6,066 nucleotides of DNA from an uncultured Demequina sp. (lineage in GTDB: Bacteria > Actinomycetota > Actinomycetes > Actinomycetales > Demequinaceae): NCBI GenBank assembly GCA_937925595.1, contig CALALQ010000246.1, positions 1 through 6,066 of the forward strand. The letters run 5' to 3'. Shown piece by piece: positions 1 through 5,630 of this stretch (positions within the stretch are counted from its first letter, which is position 1; each line of letters begins with the position of its first letter). A program made the translations under genes and the position numbers. Under the pieces are notes generated by a model, which was not told the origin of the DNA, ran no database searches, and worked only from the letters and a program-made list of their open reading frames with translations.

Positions 1-2
1 AT

Positions 3-215
3 GGCGCGCGGGTCGGAGCCGACTACGTCGTGCACGTCGCGCCAGTCCCCGTGCCACCACTCGGACACGAGTCGAAGATGCTGATCTTCCGTTGCCGCTC
101 GGTTTGCCGACGCGTCCTGGTGAGCCTTGCTGAGAGAGTGATTGATGGTCATGTGGGGTTGTTCGGGAAACTCGTTCTGCCGCGTGATTCCGCGGGTGTT
201 TTCCCCCCGGGATGA
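3..215 (+). CDS. Possible 3' tail of a gene cut off by the window edge
   Basis: The third forward frame is open from the window edge to a TGA at 213-215, about 70 residues, with the next in-frame ATG only at base 30. The early part (residues such as VGADYVVHVAPVPVPPLG) reads like real protein. The part after about base 100 is Arg/Cys-rich and runs into DNA that probably belongs to the right end of the tnpB element. It could be the truncated tail of a gene disrupted by that insertion, or chance coding in GC-rich DNA. I recognise no family, and no upstream sequence is available to decide. Confidence 0.25.
   Translation, partial: GARVGADYVVHVAPVPVPPLGHESKMLIFRCRSVCRRVLVSLAERVIDGHVGLFGKLVLPRDSAGVFPPG
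180..195 (-). repeat. Inverted repeat in the right-end/omega RNA region
   Basis: CCGCG (180-184) pairs perfectly with CGCGG (191-195) around a six-base loop. It lies downstream of the tnpB stop and near the expected 3' end of the omega RNA scaffold, so it may be a transposase-recognised right-end hairpin or part of the guide RNA. The structure is short and GC-rich, so chance occurrence is possible. Confidence 0.4.
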
Positions 216-232
216 CACGGTTCCTCCACCGC

Positions 233-1558
233 TCACGAGATATTCCTCTGGCGGGTCGAGTCCGAACTGCCTCCACCCCGGTCAGACCGGGATTTCCCTC
301 CCCGCGCGCCCTGTGTCGGACGCCCGGTCGGGCGGGTTCCTACTTCATCCGCGACTGCTACGGCGAGCCGGAGTCTGAAGTCACGTCCATAGGCGTTTTC
401 ACTCTCGCCGGGCCCCGACGCGAGCATGAGCAGATTGACCGCAGCGTTGTAGTCGCGGTCGAGGTGGGCGCCGCATTCACAGCGCCAGTCGCGGGTGCTC
501 AACGGCTTTGCGCCACTGTTCACCGCGCACACCGAGCAGGTCCGTGTGGACGCGAAACCCGCCGGCGCGTATACGAGGGTGCGCCCTCGTGTCTCCGCCC
601 CCGACGCGAGCGCGGCCAGGAACTGGCCCCATCCTGCGTCGTTGACGGATTTCGCCAACGTTCCGCTGGCCAGTCCGCGGATGTTCAGCGTCTCGACAAC
701 CACAATTTGGTTCTCACGGAGGAGGCGTGCACTGAGGGTGCGGACGAAGTCGGCGCGTTGATTGGCGACTCGTGCGTGAGCGCGCGCACGCTGGCGTCGC
801 GCTTTCTCGTAGTTCTTGGATCCGCGCTTGGCGCGGGCAAGCTTCTTGTCGGCCTTGCGGAGTTGTCGTTGACCATTGCGCAAGTAGGCCGGGTTCTCGA
901 TCTTCTCCCGGGTGCCGTCGCTGTACACGACGGCGGCGAAGTCGGTCAGCCCCAGGTCGATGGCGGCGACTCGACCGGAGTGTGTGGGAGTGGTGGGCGC
1001 TTCCGGCACGTCGACGAGGAACGAGGCCCAGTAGCGGCCGGCTGGGTCGAGGATGATCGTCACGCTCTTCGGTTCCGCAGGCAAGCACCGCTGCCAGTTA
1101 ACGGGGATCCAGTCGTCAATCCGTTCCAGCTTCAGCCGACCACCGGTGCGGCCGGTGTTCTGCCATCCTCCCCGGATCTTGAACCGGCGGGCGCCGAAGG
1201 TCGCGGTCTGCCGGCCCGGCCGCTTGTGAAAGTTCGGGTAACCAACGCGCTTGCCACGGCGGCGACCAGAGCGGGATGCAAAGAAGTTCTGGAACGCGGT
1301 ATCCGCATCCTTCAACGCCTCCCCCAGCACAGCACGGGAGACTTCCGCGAGAAAGCGTGTCTCGCTGGCGGCCCGTTGTTCGGTGAGCCGGCGCCCAACC
1401 GCCGCGAATCCCGGGTGCGGCCGACCAGCGCCGTGCTCGTCACGCGCAAACGCGATGTACGAGTTCTTCACCCACCGCACGCACCCGAACACGCGCGCCA
1501 ACTGCGCCCGCGCGTGCTGCGACGGATTGATGGGAAGTTTGACTCGACGGTATGCCAC
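233..1558 (-). CDS. tnpB: TnpB, RNA-guided transposon endonuclease (IS200/IS605 superfamily)
   Basis: Encodes 441 aa. TnpB is an omega RNA-guided DNA nuclease, ancestor of Cas12, that cuts donor or target sites next to a short motif and so helps its element persist. The N-terminal helix-turn-helix/wedge region is complete (GCVRWVKNSYI near residue 25). RuvC residues are visible: Asp in AAIDLGLTD (about 201), Glu in VETLNIRGL (about 289) and the final Asp in LDRDYNAAVNLL (about 367-369). A zinc-finger insert has CSVC at 341-344 and CECG at 360-363. All catalytic positions are present and there is no frameshift, so it is probably functional. I chose the GTG start at 1556-1558 because an AGGG (1567-1570) lies 8 nt upstream and the protein then begins just before the usual YRRVKLPI segment. 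The frame stays open upstream to ATGs at 1660 and 1708, but those would overlap or abut the divergent SIR2 gene and encode the left-end hairpin. No tnpA is adjacent. Confidence 0.93.
   Translation of the reverse strand: MAYRRVKLPINPSQHARAQLARVFGCVRWVKNSYIAFARDEHGAGRPHPGFAAVGRRLTEQRAASETRFLAEVSRAVLGEALKDADTAFQNFFASRSGRRRGKRVGYPNFHKRPGRQTATFGARRFKIRGGWQNTGRTGGRLKLERIDDWIPVNWQRCLPAEPKSVTIILDPAGRYWASFLVDVPEAPTTPTHSGRVAAIDLGLTDFAAVVYSDGTREKIENPAYLRNGQRQLRKADKKLARAKRGSKNYEKARRQRARAHARVANQRADFVRTLSARLLRENQIVVVETLNIRGLASGTLAKSVNDAGWGQFLAALASGAETRGRTLVYAPAGFASTRTCSVCAVNSGAKPLSTRDWRCECGAHLDRDYNAAVNLLMLASGPGESENAYGRDFRLRLAVAVADEVGTRPTGRPTQGARGGKSRSDRGGGSSDSTRQRNIS
277..291 (-). repeat. 7-bp perfect inverted repeat within tnpB 3' end
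   Basis: CCCGGTC (277-283) and GACCGGG (285-291) are perfectly complementary around a single base. As RNA this would fold as a five-pair stem with a five-base loop. It sits inside the last codons of tnpB, where the omega RNA overlaps the coding sequence, and is probably a scaffold stem. Confidence 0.45.
321..334 (-). repeat. GC-rich hairpin within tnpB 3' end
   Basis: CGCCCG (321-326) pairs with CGGGCG (329-334), realistically a five-pair stem closed by a four-base loop. Together with the repeat 30 bases further on, it gives the tandem stem arrangement expected of an omega RNA scaffold. It overlaps the codons of the late Gly-Thr-Arg-Pro segment of TnpB. Confidence 0.4.
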
Positions 1559-1566
1559 GCCGTATA

Positions 1567-1570
1567 CCCT
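1567..1570 (-). promoter_or_regulatory. Shine-Dalgarno deciding the GTG start of tnpB
   Basis: On the minus strand AGGG is followed by eight bases (TATACGGC) and then GTG. This supports the 441-residue start over the longer ATG-initiated versions, which have no comparable site in front of them. Confidence 0.5.
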
Positions 1571-1593
1571 GCGGCAAACGGCACAGATGCTCC

Positions 1594-1615
1594 GGAGGGC
1601 GAAGAAACGCCCTCC
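1594..1615. repeat. 8-bp perfect hairpin upstream of tnpB (probable left-end structure)
   Basis: GGAGGGCG (1594-1601) and CGCCCTCC (1608-1615) are perfectly complementary around a six-base loop. It is the strongest stem in the tnpB/SIR2 intergenic stretch and lies 36 bp upstream of the tnpB GTG. Subterminal left-end hairpins recognised as single-stranded DNA by TnpA are a hallmark of IS200/IS605 elements. Alternatives are an mRNA 5'-leader structure or a terminator-like element, but no T-run follows on either strand. Confidence 0.5.
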
Positions 1616-1639
1616 CGAGGTGCACCCGGGCAGAGCACA

Positions 1640-1653
1640 CAATCCATAGATTG
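1640..1653. repeat. Inverted repeat overlapping the SIR2 gene -10 region
   Basis: CAATC (1640-1644) and GATTG (1649-1653) are perfectly complementary around CATA. The repeat spans the proposed -10 hexamer of the SIR2 gene and ends five bases before its ATG. It could be a small operator, the outermost hairpin of the tnpB element's left end, or chance. Confidence 0.35.
1647..1652 (+). promoter_or_regulatory. Putative -10 box of a leaderless promoter for the SIR2 gene
   Basis: TAGATT fits the actinobacterial -10 pattern TAnnnT and ends six bases before the ATG at 1659, so transcription would begin at or very near the start codon. No Shine-Dalgarno precedes the ATG, as expected for a leaderless mRNA. 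I see no convincing -35 hexamer 16-18 bp upstream. The same CATAGATT-N6-ATG arrangement occurs before the minus-strand gene ending at 4499. Confidence 0.45.
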
Positions 1654-1658
1654 ATCGC

Positions 1659-3344
1659 ATGGGGCCACAGAGCGACGTTGAACAGCAACTGACTGACGAT
1701 GAACACACCGAGTGGTTGCGTAATTCACTCGCCTCTCACGGAGCTCTGCCGTACCTGTTCATCGGCAGCGGCATTTCGAGGCGCTACCTCGATCTCCCCG
1801 ACTGGGAGGGGCTTATTAGAGCGTTCGCGGCAGAAGTAGGCGAGGACTTCAACTTTCACCTCGCGTCGGCGAATGGCGATCTTCCCTCTGCGGCTAGCAG
1901 CGTCGCTCGCGCTTTTCACACGGCATGGTGGAAGGACGAACGATACGACGACCAACGGAAGCAGTACTCATCGATCGTGCGCGATGAGGAAGGCGGATTG
2001 AAAGTAGCCATATCGGAGTTCATCAGGGCAAACGACGTCCTGAAGTCCGGTGTGCCGGGAGTAGACGATCCTGACCTCGCGCAAGAGATCGTCCTACTTC
2101 GAGGCGCGGTTGTTGACGGTGTAATCACTACCAACTACGACTCGCTGACGGACCAACTCTTCCCCTCGTTCGAGCCGTACGTCGGGCAGGATGAGCTGCT
2201 CATGAGCGACGCACAGTTCATTGCCGAGGCATACAAGATTCACGGGTCGGCAACCCAGCCGCTTTCTCTCGTCCTTACCAAGAATGACTATCAGCGGTTC
2301 TCCGACCGCAATCACTACCTCGCGGCAAAGCTACTCACGATCTTTGCGGAGCATCCGGTGATCTTCGTCGGCTACAGCCTCAACGATCAGTACTTGAATG
2401 AGATCCTGGACAATATTGCCACGGCGGTCGGTCCCGAACGCCTCGGAGAACTCGGCAAGCGCATCTACTTCGTCGAATGGGCGCAAGGCCCCGACGAACC
2501 CGTCCTAATCGAGCAGACGAGTATCGAGCGCGCTGGCGCACGGTTGCCAATCACCCGCATATCTACCAATAGTTTTGGCTGGCTTTGGGGCTGCCTCACG
2601 ACGCTTGAACGCCCCTTCCCGGCCGCAATTCTTCGCGAACTACGCAAGCATGTTTTTGACCTCGTGACTCACCCGGACCCAACCCAAACCCGCGAGGTTG
2701 TGCGCGCCATCCCGATTGATGACGACACCGAAAGCGAGTACCGGGTTGTTTTCGGTGTCGGCATCTTCACAGAACGTGATCTCCAAAACCTCTCGACGAT
2801 CGGCAGGGCGCTCACACGTGACGACGTCGAACAAGATGTGTTGGGTGTGCGTAAACGCGCGCTCGACCCGACGAATGTACTCCTCTCTGGTATTCCAGGG
2901 GCTATCCGTCCTCCGACAAACTCGTACCTACCGGTGCACAAGTATCTGTTGGAGACCGGGCGGATCTCGAAGGACGGGAGTATCGACTTTGACGGGCTGC
3001 CGAGCATAATCAAATCGCTCGCCGAGCGTCCCCTCGAGGCGTCGGCGCAATCGAAGAGCAGGTTCGCGCGCGAAGTCGCGGGGAATCTCACTACGCCTCG
3101 CGAGATTCTGGACTCCGACTACACCACCTATTTCAAACTGGACTGCTTGGTACTTCTCGACCCCTCTGGGTACGCGCTGGATGAGTTGCGCGAGGCCCTG
3201 GTCGAGCTTTACGGGACCGAAGATGCGAGCTCAAACACGAACCGTGCACTCATCCGCCGAGACCTGTGCTACTACGATCGCCGACGTTCCTTCGAGCTTG
3301 CGAAGCTCGGGCAAGAAGTAGACGCGACCTCGATGGACGCCTGA
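1659..3344 (+). CDS. SIR2-like domain protein, predicted NAD-consuming defence effector
   Basis: Encodes 561 aa. Residues about 28-275 form a SIR2-like (SIR2_2-type) Rossmann domain: a glycine motif LFIGSGIS (33-40), the TTNYD motif with the catalytic-type Asn159, a His in KIHGS (His195), and VIFVGYSLND (234-243) late in the fold. In bacterial defence proteins such as ThsA and DSR2 these Asn and His residues support NAD+ cleavage that halts infected cells, and this protein keeps both. Residues about 290-561 match nothing I recognise: a segment with strand-like YRVVFGVGIF near 361-370, an LPVHKYL motif near 424-430, and a helical, charged tail. That part could sense a phage protein or bind the partner. 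No signal peptide or membrane segment is evident, so it is probably cytoplasmic. The ATG at 1659 is the first in frame and lacks an SD; a leaderless start fits. It is the first gene of an operon with the DUF3800 gene 62 bp downstream. The SIR2 domain is secure; the defence role is inferred. Confidence 0.88.
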   Translation: MGPQSDVEQQLTDDEHTEWLRNSLASHGALPYLFIGSGISRRYLDLPDWEGLIRAFAAEVGEDFNFHLASANGDLPSAASSVARAFHTAWWKDERYDDQRKQYSSIVRDEEGGLKVAISEFIRANDVLKSGVPGVDDPDLAQEIVLLRGAVVDGVITTNYDSLTDQLFPSFEPYVGQDELLMSDAQFIAEAYKIHGSATQPLSLVLTKNDYQRFSDRNHYLAAKLLTIFAEHPVIFVGYSLNDQYLNEILDNIATAVGPERLGELGKRIYFVEWAQGPDEPVLIEQTSIERAGARLPITRISTNSFGWLWGCLTTLERPFPAAILRELRKHVFDLVTHPDPTQTREVVRAIPIDDDTESEYRVVFGVGIFTERDLQNLSTIGRALTRDDVEQDVLGVRKRALDPTNVLLSGIPGAIRPPTNSYLPVHKYLLETGRISKDGSIDFDGLPSIIKSLAERPLEASAQSKSRFAREVAGNLTTPREILDSDYTTYFKLDCLVLLDPSGYALDELREALVELYGTEDASSNTNRALIRRDLCYYDRRRSFELAKLGQEVDATSMDA

Positions 3345-3396
3345 GGCATACGCGCGCGGGTGCTCACCACGTTCAAAATGCGCACTGCGCTTTCAC

Positions 3397-3401
3397 GGAG
3401 A
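3397..3401 (+). promoter_or_regulatory. Shine-Dalgarno setting the start of the DUF3800 gene
   Basis: GGAGA lies five bases before the ATG at 3407. The frame is open far upstream, with an ATG at 3266 inside the SIR2 gene, but that longer version would add 47 Arg-rich residues in front of the family's N-terminal strand. The site therefore fixes the start at 3407. Confidence 0.65.
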
Positions 3402-3406
3402 GCAAG

Positions 3407-4438
3407 ATGTCTGTCGTAACCATTGCCTGTGATGAGTCCGGCTCTGAAGGCGAAAACCTCATGGGGAGCCACCACCAGGTGTTCGTCCATGCAAGCACAT
3501 GTGTCAGCCTCGATCTCGCGGAGTCCCTCATGGCGGACCTCCGCCGAGCCACACGATCACAAGCCGTGGAGGTGAAATCGAAAGTTGCGCTGGCTCAGCA
3601 CAATCGCTCGGCACTGATCGAGTTCCTCAATGCGATCGGTGATGCGGGAAACATCCATCTCGTCGACAAGGCCTACTTTGTCGTCGCGAAGATGGTCGAT
3701 GTCACTCTGTCTCCCGACGGCGTCGCCGGACTCGCGGGACTCGCGCGCCAATGGGCAGACCTCCTACATACGTTGGGTCCAGGCGCCGTCGGCTCTCAAC
3801 GATGGAACAACTTGCTAACGACTTTCAACCGACTGATCAGGTCCTATCTGCGCCAGGGATCAACTCCCCCGCAACCCCGGGTCTTTTTCGACTCCCTCGA
3901 AGAAGCGAGAGCCGCCTGCGAAGACCCAACTGTCGAGGCGCTGCTCTCTGCTATATGGGACGCACGCCGGCGTGTCCTGAAGCTCGCGACCGCGGGGCCG
4001 CTTGAGTTGCGCGAGATCGATCCGATGGGACCCGCATTGACCGCAGTCGCAATGACGTGGTGCATGCGGCTCGGGAACGTACCGATGGAGTTTGTGGCGG
4101 ACAATTACAGCGGACTCAACGATGTGCTTCGCGACGCCATCATCACCGCTGCCCGTTTGCCCCTTGAAATCGCGGGACACAGCCTTCCCCGCCCCGATAT
4201 TCGCTCCATCCGGCTCGTGGATTCCAGATCGGACGCAAGAGTCCAGGTCGCAGACGTGCTCGGCGGGGTCGGACGCGAACTCGCAGATCTCGCCAGCGCT
4301 GGCACGTTCGATGACGCGCTACAGATTGCCGCCAAGGATCTACTGGATTACAACGCGATGTGCTCAACGGGGTCACCGATCGACCGCCTGATCGATATTC
4401 ACACCCCGAGTTATGCGATCGGGCTCGCAGGTTCATAG
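3407..4438 (+). CDS. DUF3800 family protein, predicted RNase H-fold nuclease-like partner
   Basis: Encodes 343 aa. The N-terminus, VVTIACDESGSEGEN, is the signature of DUF3800: a first strand ending in D-E-S-G (residues 9-12). The family is predicted to adopt an RNase H-like fold and is common in accessory and defence regions, but its biochemical activity is largely uncharacterised. Further family-like acidic positions are seen in EVKSK (Glu55), PRVFFDSLEE (Asp162), EFVADNYSG (Asp232), LVDSRSD (Asp272) and the late QVADVLGG (Asp283), which matches the usual Q-x-A-D-x-x-x-G ending. The candidate acidic set is therefore retained. The middle (about 95-210) is helical, with no motif known to me. 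There are no membrane segments. The gene follows the SIR2 gene in the same direction with a 62-bp gap and no evident terminator between them, so co-transcription is likely. A partner, regulator or second effector role for the SIR2 protein is inferred from this pairing alone. Confidence 0.8.
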   Translation: MSVVTIACDESGSEGENLMGSHHQVFVHASTCVSLDLAESLMADLRRATRSQAVEVKSKVALAQHNRSALIEFLNAIGDAGNIHLVDKAYFVVAKMVDVTLSPDGVAGLAGLARQWADLLHTLGPGAVGSQRWNNLLTTFNRLIRSYLRQGSTPPQPRVFFDSLEEARAACEDPTVEALLSAIWDARRRVLKLATAGPLELREIDPMGPALTAVAMTWCMRLGNVPMEFVADNYSGLNDVLRDAIITAARLPLEIAGHSLPRPDIRSIRLVDSRSDARVQVADVLGGVGRELADLASAGTFDDALQIAAKDLLDYNAMCSTGSPIDRLIDIHTPSYAIGLAGS

Positions 4439-4439
4439 T

Positions 4440-4481
4440 GCCGCTGTTTGGCGGCGACGCGATCGAGGCCGACGCACGGCC
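4440..4481. terminator. Two small hairpins in the convergent gap, possible bidirectional terminator
   Basis: The 60 bp between the convergent stop codons at 4438 and 4499 hold two perfect five-pair stems: GCCGC/GCGGC (4440-4444 with 4451-4455) and GGCCG/CGGCC (4467-4471 with 4477-4481). The first begins two bases after the DUF3800 stop. Neither has a T-run, which actinobacterial terminators often lack. Termination is suggested by placement, not by a canonical signal. Confidence 0.4.
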
Positions 4482-4498
4482 AGAACGCTCCCCAATGG

Positions 4499-5395
4499 CT
4501 ACAGCGACAATCCGTCCACGGGTTCCTCGGTGCTACTGGAATACTGGCCAGTGACATAGGCGATCGCCCAGGCCACTTCATGCCGCCACGCATCCAGCAC
4601 TTGGAGGAGTTTGATGTCGGTGGTCGGGCCCGTCGATGGCGCCGCAGCAGAAGATTCTTCCTCCCAGCCGTCTGGAAAGGTGAATGACGGGACGGTCAGC
4701 CAAACCGATAGCGCATACTCCGTCGGCTCGCCGGTTTGCTCGACGATCGGTTGCGGGTAATGGATGCGGAGCACCGTTTGGCGTCCACCCCGAATTACAG
4801 GATCGACCATCTCGAGCCTGACGCTCTCGAGATCCGCCTCCGACAGAATGCCCTCGAGGGTAACGTGTCCGTTCGCTGACAGCTCGGAGGGCTGACAGGA
4901 TGCCGTAACAGTGAAGTCATGCTTCTCGAGATTGCTAACTCGCCGGAGCCCATCGAGCTCGACGCGTCGAGTCACGAGCGGCTGAAACATCCGGAATCGC
5001 TCAATAACGTCCGGTGGAAACACATTGTGGCCTCTCCACTGAGTCCACACTTCTTCGGTAAGCGCCGACGGAAACCCGACGTCGCTCTTTCTGCCACCGC
5101 CTACGAACTCAACGGCTGCGTGGCGGGCTAGTGCATCGAGAGATGATCGCAGGTTCTGTACGACATCGTTCGCACGCAGTTGCCAACGTTCCACCGGGGG
5201 CTGGGGGACATTGATCACGAACTCCTGCGCCCGACCATCATCGCTGACAATCCACTCTGCGCGCGGGTTTGCCGACGCCCACCATTCGTGCATATCGTCG
5301 TGCAGCTTCTGCCCTAGATCAAGCGCATGGGCGAGCCTTAGAATCGCGACACGGCGAACCGCAGGGTTCTCGAGCCGCTTCAGGCCTGTTGTCAT
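4499..5395 (-). CDS. Hypothetical protein with RSSLDAL and NLEKHD motifs
   Basis: Encodes 298 aa from the chosen start. I do not recognise a named family, though the layout recalls a recurring group of actinobacterial hypothetical proteins: an early helix with NLRSSLDALARHA (residues about 81-93), a region around FPP and FQPL, then LRRVSNLEKHD (about 150-160). The RVSNLEKH segment fits an R-x6-H spacing as in HEPN RNases, but nothing else proves that fold. The second half is strand-rich, then has a linker of Ser, Ala, Pro and Thr (about 248-260) and a final helix. There is no signal peptide or membrane helix. It converges on the SIR2/DUF3800 operon. An ATG two codons upstream (5401) is also possible. 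I prefer 5395 because a TAGATT box ends six bases before it, exactly as at the SIR2 gene, which suggests a leaderless mRNA. No strong Shine-Dalgarno precedes either ATG. Confidence 0.7.
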   Translation of the reverse strand: MTTGLKRLENPAVRRVAILRLAHALDLGQKLHDDMHEWWASANPRAEWIVSDDGRAQEFVINVPQPPVERWQLRANDVVQNLRSSLDALARHAAVEFVGGGRKSDVGFPSALTEEVWTQWRGHNVFPPDVIERFRMFQPLVTRRVELDGLRRVSNLEKHDFTVTASCQPSELSANGHVTLEGILSEADLESVRLEMVDPVIRGGRQTVLRIHYPQPIVEQTGEPTEYALSVWLTVPSFTFPDGWEEESSAAAPSTGPTTDIKLLQVLDAWRHEVAWAIAYVTGQYSSSTEEPVDGLSL

Positions 5396-5401
5396 GCTCA
5401 T

Positions 5402-5407
5402 AATCTA
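5402..5407 (-). promoter_or_regulatory. Putative -10 box of a leaderless promoter (minus strand)
   Basis: On the minus strand TAGATT is followed by ATGAGC and then the ATG at 5393-5395. The hexamer, the preceding CA and the six-base spacing are identical to those before the SIR2 gene. A weak -35-like ACGACT (GAC core) lies about 18 bp upstream. If this promoter is real, the ATG at 5401 would fall inside the untranscribed spacer. Confidence 0.45.
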
Positions 5408-5630
5408 TGTCTCGCGGTCGCCTGCAGTCGTGGACGAGATTCTGGCGGATCACTTGAGCGGTATGCGCGGACTTCGTGGCTCTCCGGAGCCGACATGACG
5501 GGAAGCCAGACGCCTGCGTCCGCGGCGCTCAGGCCAGCCCCGTGAACAAGGACGGATAATCGGAGCCAGCGCAGTCGAGTGGATGTGTTGTCTCGAAGGC
5601 ATTACGCAATCTGGTGGGAGGGCTATCACA
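5408..5630. other. Divergent intergenic region, little recognisable
   Basis: About 220 bp separate the minus-strand hypothetical gene from the plus-strand membrane protein gene. I see only a five-pair hairpin (GGCTC 5478-5482 with GAGCC 5487-5491, loop TCCG) and a GATAAT at 5555-5560 that could serve as a -10 box for the plus-strand gene, without a clear -35. Open frames here are short and lack ribosome binding sites. Confidence 0.4.
5616..5622 (+). promoter_or_regulatory. Strong Shine-Dalgarno selecting a TTG start
   Basis: GGGAGGG is followed by eight bases (CTATCACA) and an in-frame TTG at 5631. No such site precedes the in-frame ATG at 5583, so the TTG is the better start for the downstream gene. 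Confidence 0.6.

Larger units (their letters stand above)
160..400 (-). ncRNA. Probable omega RNA (TnpB guide RNA scaffold), boundaries approximate
   Basis: TnpB nucleases use an RNA transcribed from the 3' end of tnpB through the element's right end, with the guide taken from flanking DNA. Here the last ~60 codons of tnpB and the ~70 bases after its stop hold three perfect inverted repeats: 321-334, 277-291 and 180-195. The protein tail encoded over them is Gly/Ser/Arg-rich and unlike a folded domain, as expected where RNA structure dominates. On the minus strand the short block GGAATCACGCG (about 182-192) resembles, from memory, the scaffold end of the ISDra2 omega RNA. The exact 5' end, and the scaffold/guide junction placed around base 160, are inferred and could be wrong by tens of bases. 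Confidence 0.5.
160..1657 (-). mobile_element. IS200/IS605-superfamily element, tnpB-only (IS1341-like)
   Basis: The element is defined by an intact tnpB with no Y1 tyrosine transposase (tnpA) next to it in the window. Such tnpB-only elements are usually moved in trans by a related TnpA. These elements make no target duplication and lack terminal inverted repeats, so the ends cannot be read directly. A strong hairpin at 1594-1615 upstream of tnpB fits a left-end subterminal structure, and hairpins at 180-334 fit the right end. I could not identify the target-adjacent motif with confidence. The limits given are estimates, the left end being placed before the SIR2 gene start. Confidence 0.55.

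Noticed and set aside
212..1654. A 480-codon plus-strand open frame opposite tnpB
   Set aside because: It is the antisense shadow of tnpB, which has every family motif on the other strand. The plus-strand product is Arg/Gly-rich with no recognisable domain and no good ribosome binding site.
1559..1708. Longer tnpB starting at ATG 1660 or 1708
   Set aside because: The extra residues precede the normal TnpB N-terminus, would be encoded by the left-end hairpin and the SIR2 gene's antisense strand, and lack a Shine-Dalgarno. The Cys pairs there (CALPGC, CAVC) look like a zinc motif but are probably fortuitous.
3380..3390. Palindrome GCGCA-C-TGCGC between the SIR2 and DUF3800 genes, as a terminator or operator
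   Set aside because: With a one-base centre it cannot form a good hairpin without losing pairs, it has only a TTT after it, and short GC palindromes are expected by chance here.
3266..3406. N-terminal extension of the DUF3800 protein from ATG 3266
   Set aside because: It overlaps the SIR2 gene by about 80 bp, is Arg-rich without strand structure, and a good Shine-Dalgarno directly precedes the ATG at 3407.
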